DNA of 64,000 bases from Lethocerus indicus (Eukaryota; Arthropoda; Insecta; Hemiptera; Belostomatidae): contig JACDQD010000010.1 in the NCBI GenBank assembly GCA_019843655.1, positions 6,245,637-6,309,636 of the forward strand. The letters run 5' to 3'. The notes under the pieces were generated by a model that saw only the letters and a list, made by a program, of their open reading frames with translations, ran no database searches and was not told the origin of the DNA. Every line of letters begins with the position of its first letter. Position 1 is the stretch's first letter. Shown here in pieces: positions 37,228 through 49,565 of the stretch. The translations under genes and the position numbers were made by a program.

Positions 37228-40200
37228 CAGTGATTTCACCTTTCCACTTTTCTTTGTCCTACGATTTTTTTTGTTCCGCCTTCATTACACTATTAGGGGA
37301 TTGAATACCAATTGAAAAGTTCAAGAAAATAAATAGTGAAGACAAATTTACACAATTACTGAACAGCCTCAATTGTTATTGTACAGTATAGGGTGGCGGA
37401 AAATGGAAATAAATTTGTAAATTTAATGTATATGAAAAATTTGTCTGTCTCGTAACAAAATGTGCACAATTTAGTGAGTAGACAAGGTATAGGTAAGAGT
37501 CCATTATGCCATTTATAAATCAGGTCTCATATTTCTGCATCGAGGAATAAACTTTAATAAATGGTGAAATGTGTTTCGAATTTTGTTGTTTCGTTAGTTC
37601 CATCGGTCCACGTCATCATCACTACCACAAGAGCAAGAGACATATACTTATAATTTCGTAAACGAATGGGAATTAATATAAGATTATGACACACATTGGT
37701 CACTCGAAAATAAATATACTGTTTTATTATTAAAGATATTTTAGGGTATCGAAGTACCATCGGATTTATTGCAATACGAAGTGTCTAATTGTTGTTTCAA
37801 ACCTGCCCAACCTTATAGGGTCTGAACCTAGTTTCTAATTGCAAAACACAAAATTGGATTGACAAGTCCACAACCGGTGATCGAACCCGCGGTGCGGACC
37901 CTAATGCGGACGCAAATACGGTAATTTGTAGGCTAAAGTGGGGCGACACCGCTGGGAGCTAGTAGCTCGTTAGCGGCCCCTAATGGCCGTCGGAACGACT
38001 AAGGCTTTTCGTGAGGGGGGGTCCGTGGCGCCGGCTCGCCTCTAAAATAGAGGTTTCGAAACAACGCTCCCAGATGAGGTATCTATACCTGGGACAGGAT
38101 TCTGCCGAACCCATTAGAAGACCGCGGCTAGAAATCATCTACAGTATTATCTCACAGCTTGGGATAGTCCCGCTTTCAAATTGAGCTGTTCTCAATGCTT
38201 TCCTAATGGGCATTTTTGTTTATAGGAATCTGGCTACAGACCTCGGCCTTTCAATCATTTTCAATTTACGTAGAAACCCTTCGCTCCTTATTTCTATCAC
38301 TGTTATAACAGTGTAATATTTAAATGAGCTTTTTATGAGCACGTTTAATCTCCAAATCCCTCGAGAGTAGTGAGCATTCTTAGCCCCTGTTCGTAACTGA
38401 AGATTCATTACAAGCAATTGTTTTTTACCCGGTTTTATCATAAGAGGTCAAAAATCTTATCTCTTTTTCCAATCATTGGTCTTGCCATACAGAGCTATTA
38501 ACAGGTGCGTATTCTCGGAGGGAATCAAGCCCTTGAGACCTTAGTGACTGTTTAGTCAATTTAAAGTAAAATGAAGTAACCTTTCAATATTTACGATTTC
38601 TAGAATAATCATTGATTTTTTCGACCTTAAAATGGCAACCATCACCCGTTATGTCCTTAGAATAAATTCCGGTGGTGATAGACCTTGTGGTTATACCCCC
38701 TTTTTTTTCTTCGACAAATTTTTAAACATTTGAAAATGGCCCGCCTACCGAATCAGAAATTACCACTTATTAGAGACAATAATCAGTTTCGGTCGCTTTT
38801 GCCGGCTCCCAATTTTTTACTTTCCCCTCGTGTGCCTCCACCATCAATCTACGACGCTGTGTGTCGTTATCCCGAATGATCATAGAAATCAGCTATGAAA
38901 TTTCGTCGATTATGCCCGGGCTTTCTCATATTTCGGTTTCAGTCTGCGGTCGAATTCGACCGTTTGGCCGCAACCCGTCGTTCCTATCTCGGAGTTGTTT
39001 TTACAGGCTTAGACCGGTTTCGATTCACCCCTGTAATATACACAGTATACATTTACCAAATCGTCGATCGGTTTCATGTTTATCTATGATAATATTCCGA
39101 CTTTATGAGGTTGGATGCATTAAATTTGGATTTGAAAGGATTAAGTGAAAAGCTGAAGAATTTGAGAACACTTTACCGGTCCTTCGAAATTTTCATATCC
39201 TGCTATTAACACTATTTCATTGTCTCATACGAATTATCTACGAATATTTTGTTCAGTTTGTCCTGCGGTCAATTTAACCGTCAGAAAGACAATTGTGGTG
39301 TAGAAAATGCCGTTAGTCGGAACAGCTTTGTGTTCGGGACCGTTGGAAAAGTAATTCCGATAAAAGAACATGCCCGGTTATGTGTGTTGTAGCGGCGACT
39401 CGAAGGTCAATAACTACAACTGTACAGCAGCGATTCATAGTCAATTTATATATGAATACATTTTATATAGTGTTCAAAACGGATCGGGAAATTAATTAAC
39501 GGTATGACGGCAATAACTGAATCCAATGATGTCAAGTATTCGGTAATGTGTTTTGCCAAATGAGTTGCTCTCGGCGTAATTGATCGTTGAATTCCAGCGG
39601 CTGTAACTGTATATGGTAAGAACCAAGTTTGCTCAGAAGTTCGGCCATGATTTAAACAAAAAGTCGACAGAATTTAAAATCAAATTAAAGTGTATTTCCT
39701 AATCTGGAATTGGAATTGGGTAGAAGAGATTTATATTGTAACATCATTTAAAATTCATTCGATCCGAAATCGAAGTTTAAACAATTACTCGATTTTCCTC
39801 AGTTTGTTTTCGTCATTTATTTTCAAGGGCGTCATTAGGTTTTAAACGTTACGTGTGTACTTTCCTCAATTTAAAATTTCAACTTATTGCAAGACTTCAG
39901 CAAGTCTTTCGAAGGCTCAGTGATAACGGACAATTGGCGAGCCACTCAGGAGTAATATCGTTTCGGTTACAACGTAGAAAAAGATAGAGAAGAAGGCGAC
40001 CATGAAAATGATTATCATCCAATTTTCTTTTGATGGAACCGGATGGCTGCGGATTTCCACGCAGGCTGCAGGAATGATTGAGACTTATTTTGTCGCGGGG
40101 CTCTCTTCTTGCGTCAGACTGAATTGGGGTGTTATATAGTCGTTAGAAGAATATTAAGAACGGCCGTTAGGAAGAAGTACAGCAAATTTCGATGGAAAAG

Positions 40201-41283
40201 TTCTAAATTTCAACCAATTTTTATGTTTTACTCTATTTCCTGCACGTTTTTAAACTTACATTCAACGTATATTTCCAACCGTTTAATAGACATGCAAGTT
40301 CGTGATCGCATAATTATTTCGTATAAATAGGTGCCAAAATTATAAATGTACGCGTGTCTATAATTTAAATTTGAATTCTTTATTTCTTAAGGCCTCTCGT
40401 TTTGAACATCCTTAATGCCATTTTCTGAGTGACACTTATTAGGGATTGTACAGATTCCCTGAGGTACTGTACTTGTCATTTATAGCGTTAATGTGAGCAG
40501 GATCTCATGTCCCCGTACATCACAGAAGGGTACAGAAATGACAAAGTGATTTCCTTTCCCGTCTTCTTTTGAAAGCAATTAACAGGTAAATGCAGTTTCG
40601 TGGTCGTCGGAGAGGTAGATAAACAGAGATCACCGATAAGCGGCTTTGTGTGCGGGACGTGACTGGCAGTTGGGCGTGAGTTGGACGCCGACGGCGGATA
40701 TGAGAGAGGCGGAAGGGGCCCCCGAACAACCCGACATTAGGCGACCTTGAAGAAAAGTCGAATCGCATGAATCGAGCAATTAAAAACTCTATTGAAAAAA
40801 AGAAGGGGGGAAAAAAGAGGAGCCTTTACGATAAGATTAGCCTTGGCCGTGGAAAATCACTTCAAGTTTTTCCGACGATTCGCCTTTACATTTCAATTTT
40901 ATGCCTCAGAAACAACTTTCTGCCGAACAAAACTTTTTCCTAAGTAAACTTTGTTTTAAAAAATGTCGGTTTTCCAATTAGTCACAAGTCAATTAATAAA
41001 TAAACTTGCATTACACTAAAGCTCAATTCTCTTATTGCATATACACAGGCCAATCACTTATAACAGGTATCAGTTACTTAAGAACGTCTATATACAGTTA
41101 ATATATTACCCGGAAAATAGCTTTACGCGTGATCGTTTCAAACGATCAATTGAAGACAAATAAATCTCCATTAATCGATAATTAAAACCTCCATTGTCCG
41201 ACATCGATGAATAAATTCCACAATTGACCCAAGAAACGCCTACTTACTTCTTTTTCTCTTTTTTTTAGACTCAAATCAGCACC

Positions 41284-41705
41284 AGGATGCTGTTTTTAGG
41301 CGCAAAATCTCAACAGAAATGCTGTTTTTAGGCGCCAAAATTCAGATTTTTTGCGCAAAATCAGCCAAAAAAAGTGGTTTTTAGGCGCGAATCGACAAAA
41401 AATGCGGTTATTAGACCTAAAAATGCTATATTTAGGCGCAAAATCGGCCCAGAAATGCGATTTATAGACGCAAAATAGGGTTTTAGGCGCATAATAGGTC
41501 AAAAACTACGGTTTTTAGACCCAGAATCGGCAAAAAAAAAACTGTTTTTAGTCCATAAATAAGACCAAAAATGCGGTTTTTATACCCAAAAATGAGGTTT
41601 TTAAGCCCAATAATGTGGTTTTTAGACGCAAAATCGGACCAAAAATGCTGTTTCTAGGCAGAAATTCGGCCCAAAAGTCTAGGTTTAGGCCGAAAATCGG
41701 TTCAA
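41284..41705. repeat. Degenerate minisatellite, unit about 32 bp (some 21 bp)
   Basis: About a dozen units repeat the theme AATGCGGTTTTTAGGCGCAA followed by AATCGGCC and A's. Units vary by substitution and by loss of about 10 bp. The most constant part is TTTTTAGGCGCAAAATC. No protein repeat is implied: frames are interrupted and the one open minus-strand frame (41296-41502) is low-complexity. It lies in the presumed upstream intron of the bestrophin gene. Confidence 0.85.
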
Positions 41706-43357
41706 CGCCGGAGAATTTCCATAATTCAGTTAATTATTTTAAATCTCCTATTCTATTCATTTTATGTTTAATTCTAATCAATAGTTAGCTCAGTAATGTG
41801 GCGTCATAAACTTAAATCCAGCCCAGAATAATCCTTAAAATGTTCTTCCTGTCATTCTACAAACAAGTATAAGAAAACTTTATGCAAGGGGTAATTAGTG
41901 GCCGGGCTCTTTATCGTATTTCGCGGATCTGGGGGACGAGCAATTCTGGATTGTTTTCTAAGATTCATATCCCCTTTTAAATCATACTAAATTAACGATC
42001 GTATAAGTGGCGTACAGAAAATTAAAGTTGCAAAATTGCAGCGATTAAAAAGATATTGACTAGGCGATTCACCGAAGCGCGACCCGCGAAGAATGATGTA
42101 AAGTAACGAACACCTTGAAAATTGTTGGACAAATCGTTAATTATTTAGATTAGAAGTCGGATCGAGTCCTGAAAAAGGAATTTTTATTTTTTATTTTCCC
42201 AGGTTTTAAATTAGGTACGGCCTTCCGCCTGGTTTGGTCAGATAGTATCGACCGAATTTCTCCCAAGATACAATTTACAGTTTATTAAATTAGCGTTCAG
42301 TCATTATTATTAATTTTTCTCCTGAAATAAATTAACCGCGGTATTGCACACGATACTGTACAATTAATGCAATCGGTCCGTTTAAAAATTTGCAATTTCA
42401 TTCACAGTCTCTCACTGGTTGTTGCCTTGAATGGAGTAATTGCATTTATTTACTCGATTGATATTTAGATACGAACGTTTATTTGTGAAAATATGCCAAT
42501 CTGTAACTTACAATTTCAGCGAAAGAAAAAACAATATTATTCGTGATTTATATATTAGTGCAGGATGAAATATAGCAACGGTTTAATGTCATTTAAGGAA
42601 GGGGCAAGTTCCGAACTAGAGTGGCTATTACCTAACACGATGTATGACGTAATCCGTTCAATGGCTCTTTCTCAGTGACTAAATTCAATTAGAAAAATGA
42701 CTCAAGTATTCGTCAGAAAGTTTTTTATAATTTTTAACACTTTGTAGTAAAACAGGACGCAAGAAAAAGGAGCGAGGAGACGCCTCCTTTTATACAATTT
42801 TATGTTTATTATGGTTTATTAAGGGAAACAAGGTGTATTGAGCTTGCAAATTTGTTAATACAGCATGAGCAACCAGAAAATGACTACACTGATATTATAA
42901 TTTTGAAAAATATTTTACTCCTGACCTGTAGAAAAATTTGTTCTCAACCCAAAAAAAATCTGTTTATCATCGTTTATAATGTGTTTTTAGCAGAAATTTT
43001 AGACACCTGGCGGGAATTTGTTTCATGATATATTAATCCTCTTGAAACGGCCGGAAGTGGTTGAGGAAAGAATGAATTACCGGTTCAATGATTGGAATTA
43101 ATCGATGAACTCTATTTGCAGTTTCTGACCATTCTGACGGATTGGTAAAATGCTGGCCGAAAATGAACGCTGAAGGCGGCCCTAGTCCGGTCAAACCGGT
43201 TTTTACGCCCCTTCCCAGTTCTTTTGACGCGTTTCTTCTGTTTGTAAAATAATATCCTCGGAGGCGTGTCAAATTAGGCATTTTGGTCACGGCCGGTCAT
43301 AAGGAAATGGCATTGGGCACAGAACTCGCTCATCGCCCGCAGTCGTTCGATTAGCCT
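41706..43357. other. No gene recognised: presumed upstream bestrophin intron
   Basis: AT-rich sequence without recognised repeats or exons. Confidence 0.6.
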
Positions 43358-43370
43358 TTGAGAGTGAGAT

Positions 43371-43945
43371 TTTTTTAACCTTTTTTATTTTTGTACAATC
43401 AACTACAAATAGTTACGGGTGCAACTGATGAGTGTTTTCTTTTCACACGAATGTCTCGATAAAAGAGAGTGCCCAATGATGGCACTTTTTCCACATGAAC
43501 AGTTTATGGCTTCGGGCTAAGAAGATCTCTGGGCCGGTGGCGTTTGAGCCGACGCGGGGGAGATAATGGATGGGAAACAGAGGAAAGGGACTGAACGAGT
43601 GGATTTGGATGTGGAGAGAGGCGGGAGTGGAATTTAAGGAAGCGTGATTTTGCGACTTCCTCGACTGTCGGTATGTTGAGGTCATTATGGATTGTTCGGT
43701 TAGAAACAATACCGGGGAGCATTAAGGATGGTACGAAGGACTTTTGATTGGAATCTCTGGATGCGGGCGATGTCGGATTTCTTAGCGGAACCCCATAGCT
43801 CTATTCCGTAAGTCCATGTCGGTTTTAAAATGGATTTGTATATTGTAAGTTTGTTGTCTACTGTCAGTTTTGATGTCTTTTCAAAAGAGGTCTCAGCAGT
43901 CCATATTTGCGGTTGAGGTCTGTTCTTTTGAGTCGCGTATGGAGG
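43371..43945 (-). mobile_element. 5'-truncated Jockey-like LINE fragment with target duplications
   Basis: This is the longest of the five copies (575 bp). It starts at the A/GGTTAA tail and extends 5' into the region after the reverse transcriptase domain. It is flanked by a 13-bp direct repeat TTGAGAGTGAGAT at 43358-43370 and 43946-43958, as expected for target-primed reverse transcription. The frame is broken. It lies antisense to the bestrophin gene. Confidence 0.9.
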
Positions 43946-43958
43946 TTGAGAGTGAGAT

Positions 43959-45440
43959 AGAGAGAAAAAATAAACATTATTCGATTTTACACGAATTATT
44001 TATACGGGCGGATACCATATAAGTTCGCGTAACAAATGAGTTACACATTTCTTTCATCAGTCTTGTTCCTCTCTATGACTGTATTCCAATTTTGAAAAAA
44101 AACCCGGGCTCTGCAGAACAGGATTGGAAAAAAATCAATCGAATAAATTTTATATCGGAATCATTCCTACATTTTGTCAAATTAATCATGGTACCATGGT
44201 CGCTATTCTTGTTGTGGATAGGCCGTCGAGGATTTCATTTTTTCATTCTTCACGACATCGGCACTAAATCCTCCCCCTGCACATACTATCAACAGAGAGT
44301 ATATAAATTAGTATAAGTATATAAGCGAGAGAACGCAAAAAACAACAAAATAATTCCCAACCAAGATAGTAGATAGATAACCTGGCATAGACAGGTTTAT
44401 TTTACAGATATTTTACATAAGTCTTTTTTTGCGTTTCCGATTGTCCACTAATTGTGATATTATGCCGCATCAGTGTACAGTATCGGCCCGCTCTTTCGGT
44501 TGAATTATTGTGGGTCCCATTATCCTTCCGGCGGAACACGGCCAAGAGGATATCCTCTTTTTGTTCTTGTTTTTATGCCACGTATTTTTTTTATTTCGAG
44601 AGGTTTATTATTCACGCCATTAATTAAACCGGGTTCATTGTGCCGCGTCCGATTTTCTTTTCCTGTTTCCTGAAGCCATTTGGAATATTTCGGTATTATT
44701 AAGCATATCGGGCCTTCCCCGCGTGTCATTTATTTACCAAATATGGGGCAACAAAGACAAAATGTTGAAAGATATTACATCATCGAACCGTAACATACTG
44801 ATCTAGTTTAAATATTATTTTAAGTAAAATATTTCTTAGGGTAGAATCGGGTTTCGTGAGTTGACAAACGCTTGAAGACCACCAGCTCAATTATATAGTT
44901 ATGCACTGGAAGTCGTAAGGATTCCTTTCTAATACGTAATTATTTTTCAGTCCTTAAATAAATCATACGAGAGACAGCGCGTACGCAAGGTAGCGTGGTA
45001 CCCTTGGACCATTTTCACACAGGAGCGTACAGCTTTTCTCCAGCGTGTAGCTCGGACTCATTTCCGTTTTTCACTTCGCCTTCAATAAGAATTTTCTCGG
45101 TCAAAGCGGGGCTCCTAATTACTAAAATGTAGGTTTTGATCGAGTACCCTCGAAGCTCGACTTCGACGAATTTGCGCGCCTATTTGGGGCTAATATTTAA
45201 TGCCACTTAATTAGCACTGTTTCAACCGCTAATTGACTAAGACAGAAATAGCTCGGTTCACTGGAAACAATCGAGATATTTAGCGCAATTTCCTCTTCGT
45301 GTTCGAAAATAACGCTACTAATTCGGCGTCTTAAAATAGGAATTGTTTTATTAGGAGTTACCTCCTTAAATTGATTTGAGGACATAAATTTTTTTCACTC
45401 CTCTTGTTAACCTTTTATTAAATAATTCTTTTTCTTGCAG
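43959..45440. other. Intron immediately upstream of the first visible bestrophin exon
   Basis: The last ~30 bases are a strong pyrimidine tract ending CTTGCAG. No earlier bestrophin exon was found in this stretch. Confidence 0.75.
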
Positions 45441-45551
45441 ATGGCGAGGCAGCGTCTACAAACTGATATGGAGGGAGCTACTAGTCTACCTAACAATTTA
45501 CTTTAGCATAAATTTTACCTATAGATTTGCCCTCAATAGCCAACAACAAAG
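45441..45551 (+). CDS. Bestrophin, internal coding exon (first transmembrane segment)
   Basis: Bestrophins are pentameric calcium-activated chloride channels of the plasma or organelle membrane. This exon is preceded by a pyrimidine-rich acceptor ending TTTTTCTTGCAG and followed by a GTAAGT donor. After one base completing a split codon it reads 36 codons beginning WRGSVYKLIWRELLVYL and ending RFALNSQQQ, with two bases (AG) left over. The WRGSxYKL motif is the family signature that opens the first transmembrane helix, and YRFALN-QQ-R closes it. It aligns with about residues 24-60 of human BEST1. The length (111 nt) keeps the frame into the exon at 60194, where AG plus G restores an arginine codon. 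The exon for the ~23 residues before it (normally starting MTxxY) was not found by eye in 1-45440. The family call is firm; which insect paralogue it is cannot be said. Confidence 0.93.
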
Positions 45552-46604
45552 GTAAGTCAATTTCATGATATATATTTTAAATCGGTTTCTAAGCTAGTAG
45601 TATAAAATACACTTCTGTATTGTTTGTCATTGAGACGCGTTGTTAAGATTTGTTGCAGCCTGGTTTACTGTTATTCTAGAGAATCTGATCGTCGTTTCAA
45701 TATGAATCCACCACAGTCGAGTTGTGGTGCCACAAGCCCGACCTTGTCGCAAGGTCTGTTCAAACGCCCGCCCATAAACCACCTGTCACATTCAACAATA
45801 TAGCTCTATAGAATAACTCGTCGGACGAGATGTTTTTCGTTCTAACATCGTATTTAAAACCCAATTTATGGAGTAGACTCATGTTCGGATTTTTTTGAAA
45901 AAGCGAACGAATTCCTCCTAATTTCTTTTTAAATCCGGATTGTACCAAACGGTTGGTCTACAGTTTTATAGTAAAAAACAATAACAAAACGATGTCAATC
46001 AACTATAGCGTAGAAAACTCTGTAAGCCGGAAAATGAATACTATTTATGAGTTGAACTACCGTGAATTGTAACTGTGCTACAACTGTAGCATAGTTGGGG
46101 ATTCGAAAATTAAAATTGAATACTAGAGAAGAAATATTTCTTCTCAGTCCATGTTTTAAATATATTTATATATAAAAAATATAATACTCATAAATATCTG
46201 TCTATTAAAGTCAATTAAAATATATACATAGTATTTGACTATATTTTTAGACTATACTTTACAATCTCACAACATTTAATGTTGTATGCAAACGAGATAT
46301 TGTAAATCATTAGGACTACAACAAACCACGGTAGAAACACGCGGTTTCCAACTCTCCGGCCACAGTTAGCGCACTGTATTTTCTCCAGTCGGTTATATAA
46401 CTTTATATCAAAATATCACCTAACGTTTCTGTTTACGACCGAGACGGGGCTGAATAATAATAAGGATTTATTGTTCCTTTTTTTTTGTTTCTTTTCTCCC
46501 CACCGCATTTCGTTTTCCCGAAGATTAATGAATATTCCCGGTGCGTCGAAGGCTGATCGACGCCGCCCAACCGACTGGTGCGTGATGCACGGCCTCTCTC
46601 TCCT

Positions 46605-46632
46605 TCTCCTCTTCTTCTTCTTCTTCTTCTTC
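46605..46632. repeat. CTT microsatellite
   Basis: A pyrimidine run CTCCTCTTCTTCTTC... of about 9 triplets inside the bestrophin intron. Confidence 0.9.
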
Positions 46633-47036
46633 ATCGACTTCAACATCGGGGGGCCACTTGGACCCCTGTCAAAGGCACAATAAGGCCCCCCAAATAATGT
46701 TAATTGCGGCCGTCATTCAAACTTAATTAATTATTTATTAAGTCATCGGATCGGCGCAGGTGCCAAAGGCGCGCGCGCCTTGTCCACTCTCTGTAAAGAC
46801 GGAATTTATTTTCGCAGTTTACAACTGTTGCTTCCTCGTTCAAAATTATAGATCGCTTCAATATGTATGCACATTTTGAAATAACAGGTTAATTATTGGA
46901 GATTCATTTTCGGCATGATTTAACTTGGACAAACTTTTAAGCGTGAATAGGGAGTTTAAGAATTCTCGTTTCAAAATTCAGCCTTAAAATTGGAGTTGGG
47001 GACCTCGACTTCGACAGATTTTATTTCCTTAACCTT

Positions 47037-47475
47037 TTTTTTTATTTTGTACAATCAACATTGAATGTTATAATTATGATCTAAGGGCCAAGGCGTTGAA
47101 GCCGACGCGGGGGGATAATTGATGGGTAAGGGAGGAAAGGGACTGAACGAGTGGATTAGGATGACGAGAAAGGCGGGAGTGGGACTTCAGGAACCGGGAT
47201 TTTTCGACTTCGCCGACTGTCGGTATGTTGAGGTCATGGTGGATTGTGCGGTTAGAAACATAACGGGGAGCATTAAGGATGGCACGAAGGACTTTTGACT
47301 GAAATCTCTGGATGCGAGCGATGTCGGATGTCTCGGTGGAACCCCATAGCTCAACACCATATGTCCATGTCGGTTTAAGTATCGCTTTGTATATTGTCAG
47401 TTTGTTACTTAAGGTCAATTTTGATGTCCGTTTTAGTAATGGTCTTAAAAGTCCAAATTTTCGCTTTAAGTCGAC
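47037..47475 (-). mobile_element. 5'-truncated Jockey-like LINE fragment with part of the ORF2 C-terminus
   Basis: The minus strand keeps an open stretch reading LKRKFGLLRPLLKRTSKLTL, then IYKAILKPTWTYGVELWG, then RIQRFQSKVLRAILNAPRYV. The IYK.ILKP.WTYG..LWG and IQRFQSK.LR motifs belong to the region after the reverse transcriptase domain of Jockey-clade non-LTR retrotransposons. The 3' tail has the same GTACAAAATAAA sequence as the other copies. The upstream polymerase and endonuclease are absent, so it is inactive. Confidence 0.92.
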
Positions 47476-49274
47476 TAGAAATAATAATGATAAACTGGTT
47501 ACGGTTATTCGTCACCGTCACTTGCTAGTAATACTGTGAAAATGATGGCTATTTGCACAGTGTTCATTTTTTACACAGTCCCCATTAATTTCCACCTTTT
47601 TTCTAAACGGGATATCGGCTCAACTGTCCCAACTATAGTTAATTTCAGTTTTGAAAAATTATTGATTAGTCCCGAGCGCCGTCGTAAAAACAAAAGAGTA
47701 TAAAACGTGGACGGTGTCTGAGAATAGAATTATTACTGTTTGTCTAGCGCGTACGCGTGATCCTAGGCGCGCGTGGGCCACAAGGACGCCCAGGGGGCGA
47801 TGGGTGAGGCCCCCACAATCCCACGTTCATCGGAGGCGGTCCCTCTGCCAAATAAATTCATTAACGCGTATCTTCCCGTTCTTAACATTGACACCGATTC
47901 GTAAGAGAGACGACGCGCTGCCAAGGAGGGATGTTTTCTCTCGAAAGAGATAGAGAGAGAGAGAGGAGGGGGCCTAATAATTACAGGGTCGGTATTAATT
48001 TGGGTTCTTGCGAAGGCGTCGGACGGTATTTAAAAGTCGGACGTGTAATTGGGTCGCGAACGCGTCCCAACGACCTCACAGCGCGGGGACAGAAGTGTCA
48101 GAGTTAATGTCGAAATTTCCCCACCTTAAGTAGTCAACCTCTGGCGTATTCACCACGTGTTCAGCCCCCAAATTCAAAGTTGAATTTATTAGGAAGAAAA
48201 TAGCCTGTCCCGAACAGCCAAAACACATTCAGAAATAGTTCATAACGCTTGATTCTCCGTCCCCACCGGGTTATTCTGTACTATAGTGGAAATCGTTCAG
48301 CTCGAAACAATGGGAAGCAAAATATTTTTTTCGTGTTAAAATTTGCGTGAAAGAAACTCTCACCAGTGTTTCTGATGTCGTAAACTCGTGTCTAAGCAAT
48401 GAATAATGACACTCATGAAAATTGTAATGAATGAAAATCTTCTCTAAATCAACTGGGCGTGAGGTGGTCTAGATCCTGTGCACACGGCCAAATTATTAAG
48501 AGATACAGCTATTAGAGTACTTCCTGGCCATAATTTAAAGAGTGAACATTGTTTGAATTCAATTATAAATTGAAATTTCAGAAGATATCTTTAGTTTTTT
48601 TTAGTGGAGGAAACATTATTGCAGTCATATAGTATAATTTGTAAGGATCTCTCCTCTTAGTGTATTTGCTGAGATGACTCAGCTGAAGTAGTGCGACTAT
48701 CCCGGGTGTTGACAGTTAGCTATAAGTGTAATTTTACTGACGAGAGGCTTTCCAGAAAAGGACGCGTTTTCGTATCCCCCATTGGGTTACGAAGGGAGAG
48801 GGATTGTTCTGGTCGAACGGGAATGAGTTTCACTCGTTGGGGAGCAATCGGGGTACGGTACCGTGACCACTTTTCCTTCGGCGTTCAACGTTCGGCTGTT
48901 ACTACCTTTCGATTTCGTCCGGCCGTACTTTACAGACACCAATTATCCGCTCCACATATCGCGGAGAACGCTGCGTGGACGGCGTGGTGTGGATTTCGAT
49001 GTGAAGAATCGGATAATGCAAATCTTCAATACTTCATTTAAAAATAAACAGTCGGCAGGCTCTATTGAAAATCTTCTTCACGCATGCTAAACGAGAGAAT
49101 GAACTTTAAAAAAGGCAATAACAATGACCCGGATGTGTAAGAGCCGTAGCGCCCATCTACCGACGCACCATCAAGACTCTGTTCGGTAACGAAGGACTCC
49201 TATTGAACAAAAACCCTCTTTTTATTATTAACCGCCTATATAACTTGACACCGTGAAGAAATATAAATCTTTAA

Positions 49275-49565
49275 TACCGTGGATTTCGTGCGTTTCTGTC
49301 TCCTCTCGCCGGTTTGAACTTTTGCTAGACCGGTTTCGGCTGCTCGCCATCTTCAGTAGCGGTGTTAGTCACTACTGGCATAAGTGACAGTGACAGTGAG
49401 GATGGCCGAAAAACATCCAAAGTGCCGAAAGTGACTAACGCCGCTAGTGAAGATGGCGAGCAGCCGAAACCGGTCTAGCAAAAGACCAAACCAGCGACCG
49501 GAGACAGAAACACGACAAATCTACGGTATTCCAACCCCTCGCGGACCACAAAACGGGTATTTTAA
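49275..49565. mobile_element. Foldback element, two ~100-bp arms
   Basis: The left arm 49275-49373 and right arm about 49430-49565 are near-perfect inverse copies. The right arm extends to the outer terminus (GGACCACAAAACGGGTA), while the left arm lacks about 35 outer bases. The core (about 49374-49429) contains CCGAAAAACATCCAAAGTGC, the inverse of the core in the 33.6-kb copy. The single strand could form a hairpin of about 100 bp. Confidence 0.87.

Larger units (their letters stand above)
33836..41283. other. No gene recognised: presumed upstream bestrophin intron
   Basis: Besides the listed foldback fragments, TA repeat and palindrome, only a GC-rich patch at about 37880-38060 stands out. 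That patch includes GATCGAACCCGCG, which could be an inverted tRNA B-box, without a matching A-box. Confidence 0.6.

Noticed and set aside
37870..37900. Inverted tRNA B-box-like GATCGAACCCGCG
   Set aside because: No matching A-box or cloverleaf could be drawn.
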